This document shows positions 1 through 10,499 of a DNA stretch of 64,000 nucleotides, in pieces (the first letter of the stretch is position 1; the number at the start of each line of letters is the position of its first letter). A program made the translations under genes and the position numbers. The stretch covers positions 172,865 through 236,864 of the forward strand of contig WTPW01001089.1 in assembly GCA_009809945.1 (NCBI GenBank), in the 5' to 3' direction. The notes beneath the pieces were generated by a model. The model had not been told where the DNA came from. It worked only from the letters and a program-made list of their open reading frames with translations, and did no database searches. Source of the DNA: Gigaspora margarita. Taxonomy: Eukaryota > Glomeromycota > Glomeromycetes > Diversisporales > Gigasporaceae.

Positions 1-193
1 AAAAAAAAAAAAAAAGAGTGCTCTTTTAAAAAAAAAAGTGTGTCGCTCTCTAAAAAAAAACGTGCCGTCCAAATCTCGCATTTTGATTGGATATAAGTAT
101 ATCACATGACTTTTAACTTAGTACGTAATTTTAAAAAGTATTTTTTTAATATCTAATTGATTAAAATTAATTCAAATTTTTTTTTTTTAAATA

Positions 194-540
194 CAGTCAG
201 ACCTCTCTCAATGCATGGCGAAGGGCCGATAAAAAACCTTGCATTTAGAGAGGTATTGCATTTAGGGAGGTAAAATCTATAAGTAACATATGAGTTGGGA
301 CTAGAGTTGTTGGTGAAACTAGTTAGTTTCACCAGGACCATCCGGTGCACCATGGTGCACCATCGGTGCACCGTTGAAAATTTGAATTTTTTATAATTAT
401 CGGTGCACCAGTTTCGGTGCACCAGTCTTGGTGCTCCATTGAAGATTTGTTTCACCTGCAACTCTAGTTGGGACCAAGTCAAATCATGCATTTAGAGAGG
501 TTTTGCATTTAGAGAGGTTGCATTTATGGAGGTCTGACTG
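194..540. mobile_element. pogo/Tc1-type MITE, 347 bp, TA target duplication
   Basis: The ends are inverted (CAGTCAGACCTC at left, GAGGTCTGACTG at right) and flanked by TA at 192-193 and 541-542. The motif GCATTTAGAGAGGT recurs several times just inside both ends, like subterminal transposase-binding repeats. The centre holds a short run of GGTGCACCA units (about 350-425). There is no transposase, so it is non-autonomous. The TIR start CAGTCAGACCTC is of the pogo/Tigger kind; family assignment is inference. Confidence 0.8.
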
Positions 541-1717
541 TATATTATAACTATTATATAATTCATATATATAATTTTTAAAATTATATAATTTTACAAA
601 TACCGATAATTAAAATAGCTATATGGACAAGAATTTTGAATCAAAAACGTAAAATATCAATGCTCAGTACATATTTAAGATACTCCAGAAAATTAGAAAA
701 ATGATGATTTCTTCAATTTTAAATGTTTTGGATTTCAGGATATGTTATATCGAATCAAAACTATGTAAAATTTTTTTCTCATCTTTGCTTTACAATAATC
801 CTTTTATACTGTAATTTAACCTTGTTAATAAATGTTTATATTCGATAATTGTTTATAGATTCTCATCCATATGTAAACTTTTCTCAAAATGACCTAGAAA
901 CTTTTGTTGTTGAAGAGCAAAAAGAGCAAAGGTAAAACAATATTAGAACTGATTTATAATAACGTTAATGAGCGTTATTATACGAAAAATACGATAAGTA
1001 GTTTTACATATTTAAATTATTTACACATTAATTTTTTTTTAATAATATATACCATTTACAAAAAAAAATTTTTTTGGACAAAAAAAAGTTTCAAAAAGAG
1101 CTTTTAACATTTGCAAGCGAATTTGAAAAAAAAATTCAATTCAAGATCCGAAATTTTAAAAAAACTTTCATTCTAACAAAAACCTAAAATTTAGAAATTT
1201 TTATTTTTCGATAAATTTATTATTAGTAATTCTTATTAGAATCTGTTGAAAAACAAAAACGGTAAAAGATTAAAATTCAAATATTTATTTCGCGCGTAGG
1301 TGAGAATAAAAGGTAATTCTTCGGAGTGGATGCTTTACGTCAGTTAAAATTCGCGTCAAAACATTATTTAAATACTAGCGAGATTATATATTTATAAATT
1401 ACTGTCATAATAAAATTTGAACCAACATCGTTCGCATTATGGTATACTTTATCCAATATAATAAAATTATCATTATCACAGACACAATATAAATTCGTAA
1501 AATAGTAATATTACAATATGTCTATCAGTCAGATAAATGAAATCTATGGAATACTAAAAGCATTCATAAAGAAAAAAAAGGCAAACCACGGAAAAACTAT
1601 AAAAATACAATAAAACATATCTTTTTTTCGTATAAAATAAATTTTTATAAGATGGCATTCTAAAAATAAAATCGGTTCTCTAAATTAAGAATAGCCTTTA
1701 CTTCAACATCGGTTCTG
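541..1717. other. AT-rich stretch downstream of the ISN1-like gene
   Basis: No coding sequence, RNA gene or clear repeat was recognised. It lies 3' of the minus-strand ISN1-like gene and should hold its 3' UTR. The short ORF at 904-1107 is low-complexity and not supported. Confidence 0.5.
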
Positions 1718-4700
1718 TTAAGGAGTTTTCTTTTCATCTAATTCAGAAACTAGTTCTATCAATACGGTTTGAGTTTCTACAGGATTAATAATCCATAATG
1801 TACAGCATTGTGACCTTGTTGCAAAATCATTTCCTGTAGATAAGAACTACACGTGTAATAAAAAAAAATGTTAAAAGATCTTTTCTTGACAAGACATAAG
1901 GGAGTTAGGGGTATTGTGATCACCTTTATCATAACAGCTAATAAAATGACTTAGTAATTAAAATTAAATAATTTTATTATTTTTAAATTCGCTATTTTTA
2001 AATGAATCAAAGATATCAAAATTACTTAATTTTATTTTTACTAATAAAATTGCTTAAAAATTATGTATAAAAAAACCAAAAATTTAGATGGTGGGGTGTT
2101 GCGGTCAATTTTTGACAGTGAATAACTTTTGACCCACTGGCCTATTTTAGATGATCTAACTACCAAAATGATCAGCTCGATGAGGCTATTCTAACGAGCC
2201 CAAAATCGGTAAAAATCCAATCACAGAGTTCCGAGATCGTTAAGTATTTGTGTGTAAAAAAATTTGCAATTTTCTTATTTAACTTTATTAAACAAGACAA
2301 TCTTTAATGATCTCGCTATCCTGTGAAATTTTAGGTTCATTAGAATCGTCTCATCGAGCTGATAATTTGATGGTTAAATCATCCAAAACGGATCAGTAGA
2401 TCAAAAGCTATTCAGAGTCAAATATTATATATATTTTTATTAGAAAGTTTTAATATAGACGAAAATTCCGAAAATTCTAAATATTGTATAAATGATGATA
2501 CCTCAGGATCTAACAATCAGAAATAGATGATTCTTATACCATTAGATTTATCTTTAAAAGTCAATTGGATAATATAAAAATCATACAATTCTAATCACTA
2601 GATATTAAGATATTAGATTGACCAAAATACCCTCCTTAGCCACAATACTCCAAACTCCCTGATATAGATCTCGCCAAAGTTTGTGTATACTTTTTTTTTT
2701 AACATTTCATTAGTGCGCAATTGAGCAGACAAACTTTCAAGCTTTGGGACCTGTAATCTAATACATTGATATGAGAATTTGTGAAACGTTACCTGGTCTC
2801 CGACATGTAAAGTTTCAGCAGGGGTAGCTCCGAGAAAATTTTGTAAAATCTGTACACCTATAAGTTTGTTACCACTAGAATTTTACAAATCAAAGTTTAG
2901 ATCATTAATGTATTAATATAGTGAGATGGTTTAATATATATTGAAATACTTGCATGTCGACCCAAGCATCATGTCCTCCATTAAATGCACAAAAAGGTAA
3001 GGAATGTTGTTTGCCCAATGGTGATTGTAAGTAGCTGACTAGGTAATGTTGGGTTGAGAGAACACATTCATCCTGATAATTGGTAAAAGGTATGGTTAAT
3101 TCGTAACTCACAAAAAATTTTTATATATTCTGTAAATGTTTTAGAACACTAACAAGCTGTTCCCTAAAAATCCTGACATTTGGTTGAGGCACAATACCTA
3201 TCGTCACAAATAAATTACATAAAATTATATTCCATTCTAGACATAACATTTCATATCTAGACATTACATACCAACAGCCTTACTCTTACGTAATATTGTA
3301 CATGGTAACTTCATGTCGTCAACGCATCGTTGTAAAGTTTCTTGAGCAACATCAAGAATAGCATTAATCTGATGTTCACCCCAAGACAGCATATCTTCCG
3401 GTTGATATTCACTAAATTGTTTAATATATATTAGATATTTTTCAATTACAGTCCTCTTCCTCTATAATCACGCAGTTTCTTATTTTATAAATTTATTAAT
3501 AAATTGGTTCAAAATTTAATGTGATTGTAAAGGAGTTGTGATTATATAGGAAGTGATTATATAGAAGGGCGACTGTATTGTCAAAGTTTATATCGTAACT
3601 TACGATTCCGGAATATATTTCAGGTGATAATTTTCTTGACATTGAAACAAATAATTACATTCACCACCTAATAAAATTATCATTAATATTATATTTATTG
3701 CAAATAGTAAAATAGTAGAATTACTTCCAAAAACTCACCCAACACATAGAATCTTTCGCAAATTTTTTTAGGCAGTCGTGCACTCTCAAACCCCTTTAGT
3801 AAACCTGATAGTCGTTGTTCATAGCGTTGTGCATCACCTGGATAGCCAGCAGCTGTTACTACACACACATTAAGATCAAATTCCAATAATTTTACAAGAA
3901 GATTGACCAATGCAGAATCCTGTTCAAAATCTTTTCCATCATCATAAAGTGTCATGTCACCATCACTATTTAATATGAATTAATTAGAATTGTATGAGAT
4001 AACGATAAGACTTTACATGTTTACAAATACCTACAAGGTTATCAATTTAAGTTTTGGAGCAATTGCGATAATCTAATTTAAATGAATGAAGCAAAATATA
4101 TTTTGAAATCAACTCATTGAATTGTATTATAATAGAAAAGAAAAAAAAAATTACCTGAGCAGTATTTAATATTCTAAAATCGTAGCATCAGATGATAAAA
4201 ATGAACGCTTATTTATTGAAGAAACCTAAAATATAAAAATACAAATATGAATACCTTCGAATGTCATTAAAGCTAGGTGGAACAAATCGACGAGCAGCAA
4301 TTGAATGTTTAGCATTAGCTAACAGAAAAGACTTGCGTAATGGCAATTCAGTATGAAACGTTGATACTGATGGAACAAGGCGTTTGAGTCGGGATTGTTC
4401 AGCAACACCTTTATTAATAAATGAAAACTATTAAAACGAAAAATTTATTTTATATAATTTTGATAAATTAAAATATATAAACGCTCACCTTTCGATTCTT
4501 TTCTCCTATGTTCCTAAATTATATATTAACAAAATCAGTTAATGTTGGTAGTGATTGGATCCGGATACTTAAACGGATATCGATACCATCCAGATTAATC
4601 AGGATATTATCCGATTAAAAGCTTATAAGATCGGATAATATCCGGATTTATGATCGAATACACTGCACAATTTGGTTCAATTTTAGCACAGTTTTGCTCA

Positions 4701-6035
4701 TACTTTATATTCGTTCATCTTCCATCCGAAACTTTCGAAATATTTCTACCCTCTCTTTGGGTATTCTCAAAATTCTGGAATAAATCAAATATTTGCTCAT
4801 TACCCGAAATCTTTCGATAAATTACCTAAATTCGAAAATTACATCACTGTCTCTGGAACTGGAAGTTTGAAGATAGTGTAGTTTCCAAAGAGTTAGATAA
4901 TTTACAAGACGAAATCGAAAAGACCTCGGATAATGCGCAAATTTTTAATTTCATTCAATATTGTCATATACAAGATCCCCTCCGTAAATCAGACCCGTGT
5001 ACGAATCACAGGATCTTTATTACAGCTGTTTCATAAATTCTAGGACAACTGATAAAATTGATCAGCCGAATTTGTTATCGAATTACTGTAATGCCGAAAA
5101 TCAAATTCCGATAACACCGAATTCAAAAACTTACCGAATTCAAAAACTTACCGAATTCGGCCGAAATAATTTTTATCAGTTGTTCCAGAATTTATAAAAA
5201 CAGCTGTAAATAAATATGTTTCAAAAACTTAGCCTGCTTATTATAAATGCAAAGTGCACGCATTTTGTAATTTACCTTGCCACAATAGAAACGCTCAGCT
5301 GCAGTAGACCGGATCCTGTATACGACCCTTTACGATACATCTGTTTCATAAATTTTGGAATATTTGAAAAAATGCCCAAATTGATAAGTTACAGAATTGA
5401 TCAATAAGTAACTAACATCGGCCGAAATCAAAAACTTATCAATTCAATCTTCAGCAACCATTTATTTCATTTGTCCCAAAATTATGAAAACAGCTGCAGT
5501 TCAATATATAAAATCTGGATACAAATCCGAACATCCAAATTTATTTATATATGTAGTCTGGTCCATATTTATAAGTTATTGTATGTTGGATGAAAAAAAT
5601 ATCGGTACGGTGGTATAGGTGTATATCAGTTATCGGATCAAAATATCTGTCGGAGATATATGGGCCGCAACACGGCCCATACATCTCTGACAGGTATTTG
5701 GTTCGATAACTGATATATATCTAGACCATTGTGTCGATTTTTTATCCAGCCATACAATAACGGTATTATTGTCCGGCTGTTGTTACGTACTGCCGCACCA
5801 AAATTTTGATCATACGTATTTGTATGGTTGAATTTTAAAATTCTTGTTAGACAGAGCTGATTATAATATCGGCTCTGTCTAATAAGAATTTTAAATTCAA
5901 CCGTACAAATACGATCAAAATTTTGGTATGGCAGTAACAATTGCCGTAAAATAATTATAATAATTGGATCCAAATATTATAAATATTATCCAGATATCTG
6001 GATTTTTCCTGAACCGGATCCGTGTAGGTTTTTGC

Positions 6036-6066
<31 letters not shown>

Positions 6067-6514
6067 TTGTTATTGACATACATTTATCAACTGTTCAATA
6101 CTTGTTAATATATCACAATATCTAGACACATTTGCATCCATTAAATTTTCTTCTACGTTTATATCATCTTTATCAGTTGAGGCACCTTTTGGTGGAATTG
6201 GTTTTGCATGCAAAACAAATGGTGTCATAAGCATTCCCTACTTATTAACGTTTTATAAGTATTCAAGGTAAAATTCTGATACTTAAAAAGTATTAATAAC
6301 ATTTATAAAGAAAAGTTTTTTTTTTACCTTGATGAATTCTATAAATGGATCGCGCTTATGTGCTCTTAGCGCATAATTGATCTTGATAAATATAATTTTT
6401 GATAATAACCAAGTTAGTTGGAATCATAAATCATATTAATCGAAAAAAAACCCTTTATTGAAAGAACAGAACAATTTTCGAGTTTTCGAAATTTACCGTA
6501 TACATAGAAGTCAT
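1718..6514 (-). CDS. ISN1: IMP-specific 5'-nucleotidase (ISN1-like), 14 exons
   Basis: The product hydrolyses IMP to inosine in purine salvage; it is a HAD-type phosphatase of the fungal ISN1 family. Exons on the minus strand: 6497-6514, 6328-6381, 6082-6237, 4489-4513, 4255-4408, 4155-4173, 4035-4072, 3739-3965, 3604-3667, 3272-3411, 3154-3197, 2954-3072, 2793-2874, 1718-1846. They sum to 1269 nt, giving 422 residues; yeast Isn1 is 450. All junctions keep frame, and the protein aligns to yeast Isn1 from end to end: RAHKRDPFIEFIK, PFVLHA, RLVPSVSTFHTELPL, the catalytic FDGDMTLYDDG, VTAAGYPGDAQRYEQRL, GGECNYLF, FNGGHDAWVDIG, ETLHVGDQ, and GNDFATRSQCCTLWI near the C-terminus. The donor of the 2954-3072 exon is GC, the rest are GT. 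Introns 3 (1.57 kb), 9 and 13 (0.95 kb) are enlarged by transposon derivatives. The start is the first ATG, encoding MTSMYT. It looks intact; only the smallest exons are less certain. Confidence 0.9.
2108..2423. mobile_element. Imperfect foldback MITE in ISN1 intron 13
   Basis: Two arms of about 85 bp (2113-2198 and about 2335-2420) are imperfect reverse complements. They share ATCAGCTCGATGAG, WTTCTAAYGARCC and GTGAATAACTTTTGA-like tips. No ORF is present. It accounts for part of the unusually long last intron of the ISN1-like gene. No target duplication was resolved, so the superfamily is unknown. Confidence 0.65.
3449..3575. mobile_element. TA-flanked miniature element in ISN1 intron 9, 127 bp
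   Basis: The ends CAGTCCTCTTCC and GGGCGACTG pair imperfectly as inverted repeats. Both are followed inward by TCTATAATCAC-like sequence, and TA dinucleotides lie at 3447-3448 and 3576-3577. It falls wholly inside the 3412-3603 intron, which explains why that intron is longer than its small neighbours. The pogo/Tc1-like class is inferred from the CAGTC ends and TA. Confidence 0.6.
4557..5577. repeat. Nest of inverted and direct repeats in ISN1 intron 3
   Basis: A hairpin sits at about 4600-4649. A unit of about 60 bp beginning CAGCTGTTTCATAAATT occurs at 5022-5085 and, inverted, at 5150-5210. A diverged second pair lies at about 5335-5400 and 5450-5500. The end motif CCTTTACGATA near 5323-5333 resembles the ends of the 63102-63325 element. 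GGATCCGG occurs near both outer limits (4557 and about 6020), but no target duplication was found. It reads as layered insertions of miniature elements, order unresolved. Confidence 0.5.
5578..5759. repeat. Foldback palindrome in ISN1 intron 3
   Basis: About 90-bp arms form an inverted repeat centred at about 5669, with tip ATGGGCCG/CGGCCCAT. The outer arms carry TATTGTATG and CATACAATA. Divergence between the arms is modest. No ORF is present. Confidence 0.75.
5764..5955. repeat. Second foldback palindrome in ISN1 intron 3
   Basis: The inverted repeat is centred at about 5865. The arms share TTGAATTTTAAAATTCTTGT-like, CAAAATTTTGATC and ACAGAGC sequence. It directly follows the 5578-5759 palindrome, so this intron contains two large adjacent hairpins. 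Confidence 0.75.
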
Positions 6515-6614
6515 TTTTGGGTAAAATATATAAAGAAATATACTGGGAATGGTATGCAAATATATATAAAAAAAATAAAATTAAAACTGGTTACAATTAA
6601 AAAGATTTAAATAG

Positions 6615-7215
6615 TTAAATTATTTCCCACGGTAAGTCATGTTGTACAGAAACTGGTAGATCTGGATCAGGGACTATAATTTTCTGCGGTGATAAATAGT
6701 CAGTCAATTCCGTCCGTGATAAAATAAATTTCTGCGTAATTCCGTGCTCTACTTTGGGATTGTTTACCTACTGTTTACCTATAAATCCCTACATTCCGTG
6801 ATATTCCTGCATTCTGCGATAATTCCGTGCTACTTTTGACGCATTCCGTGTTTATCCACTGATTCCGTGATTCTGCGGCATTCCGTGAAATGCAGAAAAT
6901 CATCGTCCCTGATCTGGATACTCAGTAAGATAAGATTTTATAATACATATCATTTATAAGCATTGCTAGTTTTATGCTATGTAACGTTGCCAACTCATAT
7001 GTATGCAACGCGTGATCTCTATATTTAATAAATTTTTCTTCCACTGATATTTATACAATTTGAGCATGTGTTGGACTTCGCGACATTAATAAAAAAATAT
7101 ATTAATTATTAGCGGCTAATTGCCATGTATTTGGTTTTATAGCTAGCCAATTATAGAGCGTTATTTGTGATCTACTTTCTTGTATGGTTTCACCATCAAG
7201 AATGAACTTTCTTCA
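6615..7215 (-). other. Possible coding remnants upstream of ISN1-like gene, unidentified
   Basis: Reading the minus strand, short open stretches look protein-like but do not join into a model. One (about 7115-7210) contains TLYNWLAIKPNTW. One (about 6925-7050) contains KFIKYRDHALHTYELATL. One ends at 6615 with DLPWEII before a stop and straddles the hAT MITE at 6668-6911. Splice sites linking them were not found and I do not recognise the protein. They may be chance ORFs or a decayed gene. Confidence 0.2.
6668..6911. mobile_element. hAT-type MITE, 244 bp, 8-bp target duplication
   Basis: The ends CAGGGAC and GTCCCTG continue as inverted repeats (about ATTTTCTGC inward). They are flanked by identical 8-bp ATCTGGAT at 6660-6667 and 6912-6919. 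CAGGG ends and 8-bp duplications are hallmarks of hAT elements. Inside, ATTCCGTG occurs at least five times, the arrangement expected of subterminal transposase-binding sites. No ORF. Confidence 0.9.
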
Positions 7216-7833
7216 CAATGATAGGGGGATGTTATTTAGCTCATTCGGCTCTATTGATTAATCGGTTTTTATAATAGTTAAATATACAAGCCGGGTCAAG
7301 CCGATAACAACCCTACACAATGAATAGGTTGTTTATGTTTAATTACTGCATTATAATTAGAAAAATTGACTCGACAAAAAATTATTGATCAATGATTAGA
7401 CTTTTATTTGAATTCGATTATATTTTCAATTATAAAATTTATATGCTCGAGTATATAAATATATATTAATAATCGATTAATCATTGGATCAGTTATTGAT
7501 CGAGTTTAATAGAATAATAGCTTATAAAAAAAATATTATAAGATAAATATATTAAAATATATACTTTATTAATAAATGATTATTGCATCACGAAAGTATC
7601 AAAATGCAGAAGAAATTTTCCAGATGTGTGAATAAATTATCACATATCCGACTGAAGATAAATCTATTTACAGTAATACTGAATACTGTAAGATAATTGA
7701 ATATAATATGTATTGTAAATTACTATATTTTTTTAATTCAAAAAGTTAAATCCAACTGCCGGCGACTAAAGTAAAATACATATTTGAAAATTTCTTCTGT
7801 ATCCTAGTGCTTTCATTGCATTACTAGCTAAAT
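7216..7833. other. No gene recognised
   Basis: AT-rich sequence with short GATCGAGT/ATTAATCGATTAAT-like inverted motifs around 7380-7500. Nothing further could be supported. Confidence 0.4.
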
Positions 7834-8088
7834 GGGCTGCCATCAATAGAAATCAGGCAGATTAACATCTAAAAAAAATCAATTTGTTAATTTTCACAGT
7901 TCATATCTCGATGAATTTCGAAGCTATTATCATCATTTAGTAGTTAAAAGAAAGCTTAGGCCTTGAGCTTTCTTTGACTACTAAATAATGATAATAGCTT
8001 CGAAAATTTTCAAGATATGGGCTGTAAAAGTTAAACCATTCATTTTTTTAGAATGTATAATCTGCTTGATTTCGATTGACGGCAGCCT
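7834..8088. mobile_element. Near-perfect palindromic MITE, about 255 bp
   Basis: Arms of about 125 bp meet near 7960. They begin GGCTGCCATCAATAGAAATC at left and pair with GATTTCGATTGACGGCAGCC at right. The arms diverge at only a minority of positions. No ORF and no unambiguous target duplication. Confidence 0.75.
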
Positions 8089-8144
8089 GAGTATTAAATT
8101 AATGTGAATGATAATTTAAGTTCAACTTGAATAAGTAACTGATC

Positions 8145-8398
8145 ATTATTGCGGTTTGCAGATCAAGAAATAAACATTAAAAAAACAAAAATTAATAAGA
8201 AACTAAGTGATTTATCAATTAAATAAATCAGCACATATAAGAAATTCATAAAAGCCAAATGTTATTTTAAATATGTATTTCAATTATTGCAATTAAAAAG
8301 AAATCACTTTTTCGATTTCTTAAAATATATCTATACTAGGGAATGAAATTGTCATATCGGAATATTAAAATTTACAGAATTTTGCAAACCGCAATAAT
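8145..8398. mobile_element. Short TIR element, about 254 bp
   Basis: The 16-bp ATTATTGCGGTTTGCA at 8145-8160 is exactly repeated in inverse at 8383-8398. The interior has no coding capacity. The target duplication is uncertain because the flanks are AT-rich. Confidence 0.6.
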
Positions 8399-9343
8399 AA
8401 ATAATACTTTATTGTTATGCTTGCCAATTATATTAACCCAAATACGAGACTTAATGAGAAATGGCCTATTATTTAAATTAACATGGATATAATAAACATA
8501 CGCATGATAGTACTATAGATTATCAATTTAAAATGGCAGATAATTATCATTTTACCGTGATATAACTTAGACTATAATTACAGATTTATTTAGTATAAAT
8601 ATGAAGAAATAGCTTATTTCAAAAGCACTTACTATTATAATCATCACAAACTAAATTAATGAAAATAAAAATCAATTGAGAAGTGAAAAACGTCTTACAG
8701 TGATTCTTCCTGGTTATTATTTCATATTGATAATCTCGATAAACGAGATTACGGAAGATATGTATAGCATGAAATTGCGTAGTATGAGTATAAAATACCT
8801 ATTTTAAATCCTATCGTCCTAACTAACCCTAACAATATCGATAAATAACACTGATCGATACGGTATGATTTTAAAATACGGATATTTATACCCCGTACTG
8901 TACAGACCTGCCAAAAAAAATATATTACGAATAATTCTTTAAAGGGACAAATACGAACTACTATTCATATTTAAAAACAAAAAAAAAATTTAAACTAACA
9001 TGATAAATTTGAAGCATGAGATAAATCAAGAACGTATATCTTATTTTCACATGAACAAAATGATTGTAAAATGTACAGGACACTCGTGGCGAACAATAAT
9101 AATTTTATTATAAGAGAATTCAATATATTAAGTTCATATTAATTTATGTAATAATAGAAAACAATAATTTATGTATCAATCCAAACTTTTTACTAACCGA
9201 AATAACAAAATTTTATCAAAAAATTATATAGTTATCCTACATTATAATACGCAATTAAGTTATTGTTAACAACTTGCATTAAAAGGTTTATTACAACAGA
9301 ATTTTGTACAAATATTACAATTAGAATGTTAAGATAAATTGAA
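8399..9343. other. Non-coding stretch with one half of a diverged direct repeat
   Basis: About 8880-9120 resembles 10190-10490 in the same orientation. Both contain AAATACGAACTACT, a GTAAAAT..GTACA..GGC(A)..TCGTGGC block and TTTTATTA.AAGAA. No reading frame is shared clearly enough to call it coding. Confidence 0.4.
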
Positions 9344-9395
9344 TCTTTTGTATAGTATAAAGCTTTAGATCTTTTGTATAGTATAAAGCTTTAGA
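9344..9395. repeat. 26-bp unit, two perfect tandem copies
   Basis: The unit TCTTTTGTATAGTATAAAGC plus TTTAGA occurs twice, head to tail, just upstream of the kinase fragment. Confidence 0.8.
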
Positions 9396-9408
9396 TCTCG
9401 AGTCATTT

Positions 9409-9720
9409 ATGGAGATTTACACAGTGGAATTGTATAACGCATATATCACTGATCTTGGACTTTGTAAAAAAGTAAAGAAAAAAAAATTTTATAAAATAAT
9501 ACCATATATAGTACCCGAGATTTTAGTGAGTCAACCATATACTAAGCATCAGATATTTACAGTTTTGGGATTTTTGGAACAAAGATTTTGACTGGCAAAA
9601 ATAAAATTCTATTTGATATCTTGCATCAAGTATTATTAGCATATCAAGACCTAAATATTTAGAACCAGATTGTTATATTGAATTAACTATAAATTGTATA
9701 GATAAAAGAACTTGATAAAT
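9409..9720 (+). pseudogene. Protein kinase C-lobe fragment (Rhizophagus-type kinase)
   Basis: The 60-residue ORF contains AYITDLGLCKKV, which is the DFG region written DLG, and a degenerate APE region, IPYIVPEIL..QPYTK. About 100 bp further on, CYIELTINCIDKR matches the C-lobe C-x-ELMxxCWDxxPxKR block. N-lobe, catalytic HRD loop and the regular spacing are missing, and lysine runs replace the activation loop. It is a truncated, decayed copy of the kinase family hugely expanded in these fungi. Confidence 0.65.
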
Positions 9721-9723
9721 GAC

Positions 9724-9780
9724 TAGAGATGGGTACCATACGCATAAATGCATGCATGCATGCGTGCATGCGCATGGTCT
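9724..9780. mobile_element. Solo end of a TAGAGATGGG-type hAT MITE
   Basis: TAGAGATGGG is followed by a GCATGC-rich run, the same order as the left end of the complete element at 18452-18615. No matching right end or 8-bp duplication was found, so it is a fragment. Confidence 0.5.
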
Positions 9781-10189
9781 AAGCAATTTTATACTATTAT
9801 GCCCATACAAAATTAGTTAAAATCCAAATATTATAAAATCTTTCTAACGTTTGATTCAGTGGGGTTTTTCGGTATTACAGAAAATCAGTATGGGCGAGCT
9901 GATCGGTCTGCTATTAGGTGTAAAATACCAGTTCTTAAAAAATAATATATAAAACCAAAGCAGTATGGTACGGATTTTAAAATGGGCATTTTGCACCCCT
10001 ATAACATACTGATCTGATCTTTAATATAATAACGGGAATAAGGGTATTTTATTTATCCATATAATCTTATCCTAAAATCTGTACCATATCAGTACCATAT
10101 TGATCTGCTGTAATTCTCCATATTATACAACAGATACGGATGACCATAATTAAAATAAGGTACCCATTTGTATAGATTCTTATACGAAC

Positions 10190-10490
10190 AAAGTACACAA
10201 TTCGTTCTTTACAACAATTTTAAACCATTTTTCAAAAGCGATAAATACGAACTACTGCCGTAGTTAAACCAAAAATGTTTTATAATAATTTTATTAACTG
10301 ACTTGATCTACTTAGTGAATTTCATCCTATCCTGAAATGGGATTTTCTCCTACAGTCATGAGACTTAATTTTTGTAATTAGAAATGACTTATTTTATATG
10401 ATGAAAATAATTGGTAAAATTGTACAAGGCAATCGTGGCAGACAGTCGATAATTTTTATTAGAAGAATGAAGTTATTTATATATTAGAGT
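10190..10490. repeat. Diverged direct repeat of 8880-9120
   Basis: Shares ordered short blocks with the upstream copy (AAATACGAACTACT; AAAATTGTACAAGGCAATCG). Both are non-coding as far as I can read. The 1.3-kb spacing contains the kinase fragment. Confidence 0.45.
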
Positions 10491-10499
10491 TTTTCACAC

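Noticed and set aside
153-491. 112-codon minus-strand ORF
   Set aside because: Lies almost wholly inside the 194-540 MITE and contains its GGTGCACCA repeats; the product has no motif.
2695-2760. Candidate last exon of ISN1 directly after 2793
   Set aside because: Its translation does not match the conserved ISN1 tail; the true tail (GNDFATRSQCCTLWI) lies at 1718-1846 after a long intron.
3112-3153. Extension of the exon at 2954-3072 to an upstream ATG giving MSYELTIPFTNYQ
   Set aside because: Splicing CTT|GTTAGT to CAG|GATGAA gives REQLDECVL, which aligns without a gap to yeast Isn1 EQLEEIVL; the extension is intron.
5638-5973. 111-codon minus-strand ORF
   Set aside because: Runs across the two palindromes in ISN1 intron 3; chance opening in repeat DNA.
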